The position numbers were made by a program, and so were the translations under genes. From Kiritimatiellia bacterium (GTDB taxonomy: Bacteria > Verrucomicrobiota > Kiritimatiellia > SLAD01): DNA of 20,585 bases. The notes under the pieces were generated by a model. That model was given only the letters and a program-made list of their open reading frames with translations. It had not been told where the DNA came from and did no database searches. The stretch covers positions 1 through 20,585 of the forward strand of contig SKXR01000133.1 of NCBI GenBank assembly GCA_007128275.1, read 5' to 3'. Shown in pieces: positions 16,266-20,585 of this stretch; the first letter of the stretch is position 1; every line of letters starts with the position of its first letter.

Positions 16266-17654
16266 TCAACCCAACTCCAACACCTCGCCGTTCATGGGTA
16301 GAATGACTTCGTCCGCCAGTTTCTCCGCGCGCAGCGTTTCGGCCAACGCCGCCCGCTGTTTCGATTCCCCGTGCGTCAAGCACACTTGGCGCGGCTTGAC
16401 CTGACGCACGTAGTCGATCAGATCATTGCGATCGGCATGTGCGCTGAACGCGTTCAGCACCTTCACGTGCGCTTTTCGCGGGAACATATCCCCGAAAATA
16501 CGGACTTCCTCCTGCTCCTCCACCAAGCGGCGGCCCAAGGTATGCGCGGCTTGGAATCCGACAATGACCACGGTGTTGTCCGGATTCTCGATGCCGTGCT
16601 TCAAATGATGCAGGATACGCCCGTATTCGCACATGCCCGACGCCGCGATGACAATACACGGTTCCTTGGACCCGGTCACCGCCTTGGATTCCTCCACACC
16701 GCTCGTAAACTTCACCCACGGCGGCCTCATGACATCGCCGATCTTCGCGCTCAAGGCATGAAAATCCTCATCCATGTATTGGGGGCTTTCGTTAAACACA
16801 TGGGTGATCTTGTCGGCCATGGGACTGTCCACATATACGGGAATCTCGGGAAGCCTCTTTTTACTGTACAGCGTGGCCAGATGGAAGATCAGTTCCTGGG
16901 CGCGCTCGAGCGCAAATGACGGAATCAACACTTTCCCGCCCCGGTCGATGGTCTCCTTTACCACCTTGCACAGTTGATCGTCAGCTTGTTCCGCATCGGC
17001 GTGTTCGCGGTCGCCATACGTGCTTTCCATAATCAGCACGTCGATGTCCTCCATGAGCTCCGGATCACGCACGATCGGCAGGCCGCGCCGCCCCAAATCG
17101 ACCGCCACCCCGACGCGCACTTTCTTGCCGTTCTCCTTCAACGTAAAGACGTTCATTGCCGAGCCCAGAATATGGCCGGCTTCGATGTACGAAACCTCAA
17201 TGCCCGGCGCCGCCGTGATGGTTTCGTAGCCCGTCCCGTGAAACAGTTTCAGCGCGGCTTCGGCGTCCTCCATGGAAAACAGCGGAACCACGGGTTCGGC
17301 GCCCTTGCGATTGGTCTTCTGGTTCAGGTACGCGGCGTCCTGTTCCTGAATTTTCGCGGCGTCTTTCAGCATGATGTCGCACAAATCGCGCGTCACGCGT
17401 GTGGCATAAATGGGTTTATCATAACCGTGACGGGCCAGAATAGGGATATTGCCGCAGTGATCGATATGCGCATGCGAAAGAACCAGCGCGTCGACTTCGG
17501 ACACGTCCACAGGCACGGCTTCATTGATGGCGCGCGCCTCTTTCCGGCGACCTTGAAACATGCCGTAATCGCGAAGCACCTTGGATCCGTTGGCCTCTAT
17601 CAGGTATTTCGTGCCCGTCACCGTCTCGACGCCACCCAAAAACTGTATGCGCAT
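16266..17654 (-). CDS. Beta-CASP metallo-hydrolase (CPSF73-like RNA nuclease)
   Basis: A 462-residue metallo-beta-lactamase/beta-CASP protein, the type whose members cut or trim RNA. It has SHAHIDHCG at about 60-68 (motif 2, zinc ligands), AGHILGSA at about 159-166 (motif 3), VAVDLGR at about 183-189 (motif 4, where FSGDLGR is commoner), MESTYGD at about 209-215 (motif A), FSAHAD near the C-terminus (motif B) and LTHGE (motif C). All metal-binding His and Asp residues are present. The N-terminal fold begins RIQFLGGVETVTGTKYLIE. It lacks the KH domains of archaeal aCPSF and is not RNase J by motif order. GGAG lies 6 bases before ATG 17654. The divergent glycosylase gene begins only 47 bases away. 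Confidence 0.92.
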   Translation of the reverse strand: MRIQFLGGVETVTGTKYLIEANGSKVLRDYGMFQGRRKEARAINEAVPVDVSEVDALVLSHAHIDHCGNIPILARHGYDKPIYATRVTRDLCDIMLKDAAKIQEQDAAYLNQKTNRKGAEPVVPLFSMEDAEAALKLFHGTGYETITAAPGIEVSYIEAGHILGSAMNVFTLKENGKKVRVGVAVDLGRRGLPIVRDPELMEDIDVLIMESTYGDREHADAEQADDQLCKVVKETIDRGGKVLIPSFALERAQELIFHLATLYSKKRLPEIPVYVDSPMADKITHVFNESPQYMDEDFHALSAKIGDVMRPPWVKFTSGVEESKAVTGSKEPCIVIAASGMCEYGRILHHLKHGIENPDNTVVIVGFQAAHTLGRRLVEEQEEVRIFGDMFPRKAHVKVLNAFSAHADRNDLIDYVRQVKPRQVCLTHGESKQRAALAETLRAEKLADEVILPMNGEVLELG

Positions 17655-17701
17655 GCTTGTCTCCGCGTTATGATTTGCTTAAGGACAATACTCTAACGGA
17701 G

Positions 17702-18418
17702 ATGACACGCAAAAACAAGACGAAGCCTCGGCCACGCATCGACGGGGCGCCTCCTCCGCCCCCGCCGTTTCGCGCGGTGTATGACGACCTCTATCGCGCC
17801 TGGGGTCCACAACACTGGTGGCCGGGCCGAACGCGATTCGAAATCATCGTGGGCGCCATCCTCACGCAAAACACGGCATGGACCAACGTCGAAAAGGCCA
17901 TTCGTCGCCTGCGTATCGAGCGTGCGCTGAATCCGAAATCGCTGCACCGCGCCGATCTTCGAACGCTCGCCGAATGGATTCGGCCCGCCGGCTATTACAA
18001 CGTCAAAGCCAAACGACTTCGCGCATTCACCGGGATGTTGTTTGGACGGTTTGACGGGAAGCTGAGCAGGTTATTCGCCCTTGACACGCCCACGCTGCGC
18101 GACACGTTGTTAAGCGTGAACGGGATCGGCCCCGAAACCGCCGACAGCATTATCTTGTACGCGGCGCATCGCCCTCGCTTTGTCATCGACACCTACACGC
18201 GACGCGTACTGGTTCGTCACGGCTGGATCGATCGCCGAGCCGGGTACGATGACATCGCCGAACAATTCATGCGCGCAATCCCCGAGGACACGTCATTGTA
18301 CAACGAGTTTCACGCGCTGATTGTTCGGCTCGGCAAGGAGCATTGCCGGGCGCGCCCGCACTGCGAAGCCTGTCCGCTCAAAGCCTATCTTCCGAAAGGC
18401 GGTCCGCACCTACGTTAA
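17702..18418 (+). CDS. Endonuclease III-related DNA glycosylase (COG2231/MagIII-like)
   Basis: HhH-GPD superfamily protein of about 238 residues. The helix-hairpin-helix is LLSVNGIGPETADSIILYA, and VIDTYTRRV holds the catalytic Asp. The Lys that attacks the sugar in bifunctional endonuclease III is Glu here (GPETAD), which matches the COG2231/MagIII group of monofunctional glycosylases acting on damaged bases such as 3-methyladenine. The C-terminal cysteines are CRARPHCEACPL: three Cys instead of the four that hold the Fe-S cluster, so the cluster is probably absent or altered. The start is unclear: ATG 17702 has GGAG immediately before it with no room for spacing, and the frame stays open back to TTG 17657. 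A proline-rich N-terminus (PPPPPPF) precedes the fold. Substrate is inferred. Confidence 0.85.
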   Translation: MTRKNKTKPRPRIDGAPPPPPPFRAVYDDLYRAWGPQHWWPGRTRFEIIVGAILTQNTAWTNVEKAIRRLRIERALNPKSLHRADLRTLAEWIRPAGYYNVKAKRLRAFTGMLFGRFDGKLSRLFALDTPTLRDTLLSVNGIGPETADSIILYAAHRPRFVIDTYTRRVLVRHGWIDRRAGYDDIAEQFMRAIPEDTSLYNEFHALIVRLGKEHCRARPHCEACPLKAYLPKGGPHLR

Positions 18419-18506
18419 GGCTCTTCGCTGTTTTGTACGGAGCCTGCCAGCGCCTGAGCGATGGACGCTTCGCTTTCGGGCCTGTCCGTAGCTGCTTCAA
18501 CGCCCC

Positions 18507-19325
18507 CTAGAAATCGGCGGCGGTTCCGATCTTGGTGTTCAACGTGGCATCCACCAGCGAGCGCCCGTCCCGTAAAATAGGCGTGCGGCGCGGCTTCCAC
18601 AAGCGGCGGCGCGCCACGGCCATCAAACGGTATCCGCGCGTGAAGAAGAGCAACCAATCCAATGCGGCCGACATCACAAAGAAGGGATAGGCAATGGATT
18701 GGATGGTGTAAAGCCTGCGGCTGATCTTTTGCTGATCCTCATCCCCTTCCCGGTCGGCGGGTTCGGAGCGATTGGCGCCCAGAAACGCCCCCACGGCCAG
18801 CCGGGAGAAGGTTTCCATCCCTTCCATGAAGAAACGGGAGTAGGTCCGCGTTTCCTGCACATCGAACCCGTCCTTCAGGATGTCGAACAGCTTTGTCCCG
18901 GTATACCCGTCGCGAAGACGCTGTGCGGGTCTTTCCTCCACGCCGAACAGCCGGCGCACCGGGCGCCATAGGGTCCAGCGCTTGAGGTGTTCGGTATCCA
19001 CATAAAGCATGCCCGCTGTTTTCAGGACACGATGCGCTTCCGCCATGAAGGCATAGTCGTCCTCCACCCATTCCAAGTGATCAAGAATCACGACGCGATC
19101 GAATTGTCCGTCTTCAAAGGGCAAATCGGCGCGTTCATCCGTGAAGGTCCAATCCCCGCCCATGGCCATCAGGCGGCCCCGCAAGGTGGAGGGGACCGCG
19201 CCAACGCATAGTCCGGCACGACCGTCCATGGGGCCTACGGCATGCGCAATCATCCGCATACGGACCTTCAAAAGATAGGATTTGCTGAATAGCGCCTGTT
19301 CCTGCGCTGTTACATCCGGGTACAT
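18507..19325 (-). CDS. SAM methyltransferase-like protein with a membrane-associated tail
   Basis: About 272 residues from ATG 19325; TTG 19343 would add six. The Rossmann part resembles type 11 methyltransferases: DLPFEDGQFDRVVILDHLEWVEDDY is the typical strand-4 segment, followed by AHRVLKTAGMLYVDT. Motif I is degenerate, GLCVGAVPSTL where GXGXG is expected, so SAM binding needs testing. A C-terminal segment, QSIAYPFFVMSAALDWLLFF, is hydrophobic and is followed by a basic cluster (RRRLWKPRR), suggesting monotopic or single-pass membrane association. Substrate is unknown. The gene converges on the glycosylase gene across 88 bases that hold only weak inverted repeats, and is divergent from the nucleoside kinase. 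Confidence 0.75.
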   Translation of the reverse strand: MYPDVTAQEQALFSKSYLLKVRMRMIAHAVGPMDGRAGLCVGAVPSTLRGRLMAMGGDWTFTDERADLPFEDGQFDRVVILDHLEWVEDDYAFMAEAHRVLKTAGMLYVDTEHLKRWTLWRPVRRLFGVEERPAQRLRDGYTGTKLFDILKDGFDVQETRTYSRFFMEGMETFSRLAVGAFLGANRSEPADREGDEDQQKISRRLYTIQSIAYPFFVMSAALDWLLFFTRGYRLMAVARRRLWKPRRTPILRDGRSLVDATLNTKIGTAADF

Positions 19326-19371
19326 TTCGGTTTCGTACTCCAAGTAAAAAAGATTCCCTGAACCGCAGAAA

Positions 19372-19404
19372 GAGGTTATACCTCATCCAAAACGCTTGAT
19401 ACAA
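19372..19404 (-). promoter_or_regulatory. Candidate promoter and dyad for the minus-strand methyltransferase
   Basis: On the minus strand TTGTAT (19404-19399), an 18-base spacer and TATAAC (19380-19375) resemble a sigma-70 promoter; the -10 matches 5 of 6, the -35 only 3 of 6. A perfect 13-base dyad GAGGT-TAT-ACCTC (19372-19384) overlaps the -10, as an operator might. The region is the 150-base divergent spacer with the nucleoside kinase gene. Support is weak. Confidence 0.25.
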
Positions 19405-19475
19405 CACAAAGCATGATCGGGACACAGTTTTGAGGCGTCTGGTCGGAACCCGAGAAGAAGACGGAGAAGGTACAC

Positions 19476-20585
19476 ATGGAAAAAGAAAAGAAGGAAATCA
19501 AGGTCACCCTGCCCGACGGGAAAACGGTCACCTGCGACCCGCAAACCACGGCCGGCGAACTGTTCGAGCAGGTCGCACTGACGACCGAAGGATTGCCGCT
19601 ACTCGGCGCGCTGGTCAACAACGATGTTGTATCCCTAACCTATCCGCTTGAAGTCGATTGCTCCCTGGCGCCTCTGACCATGGCCGATCCGCACGGATGG
19701 CGCCTCTACCGCCGATCGTTGGCGTTCGTCCTGGCCAAAGCCGTGGCCGACGTATTTCCCGAGGCGCGCTTCTCCATCGAACACTCCCTGGGATCCGGGC
19801 TGTATTGCAGCTTTGAGATGAACGGGCAGACGGAAATCACGAGCGATCAGTTGGCGGCTATCGACGAGCAATTGGTGGAAGTAGTGCGCAAGGATATCCC
19901 CATCAAGCGCCGCAAAATCTCGTTCAACGAAGCCGTGGCCCGTTTTGAAAAGGAAAAGCAGTGGGATAAATACAATCTGCTGCGCTTCCGCAACCCGCCC
20001 AAGGTCGTCGTATACTCATGCGAATCGTTTGCCGATCTTGCGCACGGTCCGCTCGCGTCCAGCACGGGCACCCTCCCGTATTTCAACATCATTTCGTACC
20101 CGCCGGGTTTCGTCATTCAGTTTCCCGAACGCGAAACCGCCCCGCATATGCCGCCGTTCGAGCGCCAGCCGCACCTGTTCCAGATCTTTCAGGAACACAA
20201 GGAATGGGGCCGGATTCTCAACGTGCAAACGGTCGGACAGCTCAATGAAATCATCGCCAAACGGGAAATCGGCGATTTCATCAAGATTGCTGAAGCTTTC
20301 CACGAAAAGAAGATCGCCCACCTGGCGGATCAAGTGGCCAGCCAGCGCGATCACGTCAAATGGGTCTGTATCGCCGGTCCGTCCTCCTCGGGGAAGACGA
20401 CGTTTTCCAAGCGGCTTGCCGTGCAATTGCGCGTCAACGGGTTGCGGCCCGTCACCATCTCGGTAGACGATTACTTTGTGGACCGGACCCAGACGCCCAA
20501 GGACGAGAGCGGACAGCCGGACTTCGAACACATTGAGACCATTGACTTGGCACTGCTCAACGAGCACCTGCAACTCTTGGACAAT
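19476..20585 (+). CDS. Nucleoside kinase with ThrRS-like TGS and editing-fold N-terminus, 3' end cut by window edge
   Basis: The frame is open for 370 codons from ATG 19476 to the right edge, with GAGAAGG 5 bases before the ATG. Residues 1-60 form a TGS-like domain (IKVTLPDGKTVTCDPQTTAGELF). Residues about 75-215 resemble the ThrRS second additional domain (YRRSLAFVLAKAV, HSLGSGLYCSFEM, FADLAHGPLASSTGTLPYF). A P-loop kinase domain then begins: GPSSSGKTT at 301-309 and SVDDYFVDRTQTP at about 329-341, as in uridine kinase/phosphoribulokinase. In the ThrRS-like part the metal-binding HXXXH and CXXXH are replaced (Arg80/Phe84, Ala189/Leu193), so editing activity is unlikely and a regulatory or RNA-sensing role is possible. 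This architecture is known in bacterial nucleoside kinases; the substrate may be uridine or cytidine. The end of the protein is not visible. Confidence 0.9.
   Translation, partial: MEKEKKEIKVTLPDGKTVTCDPQTTAGELFEQVALTTEGLPLLGALVNNDVVSLTYPLEVDCSLAPLTMADPHGWRLYRRSLAFVLAKAVADVFPEARFSIEHSLGSGLYCSFEMNGQTEITSDQLAAIDEQLVEVVRKDIPIKRRKISFNEAVARFEKEKQWDKYNLLRFRNPPKVVVYSCESFADLAHGPLASSTGTLPYFNIISYPPGFVIQFPERETAPHMPPFERQPHLFQIFQEHKEWGRILNVQTVGQLNEIIAKREIGDFIKIAEAFHEKKIAHLADQVASQRDHVKWVCIAGPSSSGKTTFSKRLAVQLRVNGLRPVTISVDDYFVDRTQTPKDESGQPDFEHIETIDLALLNEHLQLLDN

Noticed and set aside
18418..18506. Weak inverted repeats (AGGCTC/GAGCCT and AGCGA/TCGCT) between the convergent glycosylase and methyltransferase genes
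   Set aside because: Stems are short with loops of 8 to 16 bases and no T-run, so a terminator cannot be supported.

Overview
The window reads as chromosomal, gene-dense, moderately GC-rich DNA from a bacterium with a diderm-like outlook. It has two predicted lipoproteins, bacterial-type Era, RecD2 and TrmJ, and short Shine-Dalgarno sites ahead of many starts. I see no rRNA, tRNA, CRISPR array, insertion sequence or phage gene. The lineage cannot be fixed from this sequence. Topoisomerase VI beside a TGS-type nucleoside kinase and a TMTC-like membrane/TPR protein suggests a deep-branching or uncultured bacterial phylum (PVC-like is my guess), and that is inference only.

Left part (1-8032). 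A minus-strand pair encodes both subunits of topoisomerase VI: the B subunit (ATPase) comes first, then the A subunit (DNA cleavage), which runs off the left edge. A plus-strand AEC-family permease follows, ending tail to tail with an unrecognised minus-strand lipoprotein; their stop codons share the hexamer CTATAG. A divergent spacer with two interleaved inverted repeats leads into a full-length RecD2 helicase and then a glycosyltransferase-like protein of unknown role.

Middle (8000-17654). A long run of minus-strand genes reads, in transcription order: beta-CASP metallo-hydrolase, Era, TMTC-like membrane/TPR protein, small lipoprotein, M42 aminopeptidase, TrmJ-like rRNA/tRNA methyltransferase, P1B-like ATPase, SAM methyltransferase. 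Era and the TMTC-like gene are tightly linked, as are the lipoprotein, M42 peptidase and TrmJ. A 225-base gap before the ATPase carries a sigma-54-like -24/-12 motif. The beta-CASP enzyme, Era and TrmJ give the run an RNA-processing and translation flavour; the other genes look like ordinary neighbours.

Right part (17702-20585). An endonuclease III-related glycosylase (COG2231/MagIII-like) on plus meets a second, membrane-tailed methyltransferase on minus. Divergent from that is a nucleoside kinase with a ThrRS-like N-terminal half, cut by the right edge.

I did not find a clear new multigene system. The best leads are the bacterial topoisomerase VI operon and a P1B-like ATPase whose CPC motif is SPS and which lacks the other usual metal-binding determinants.
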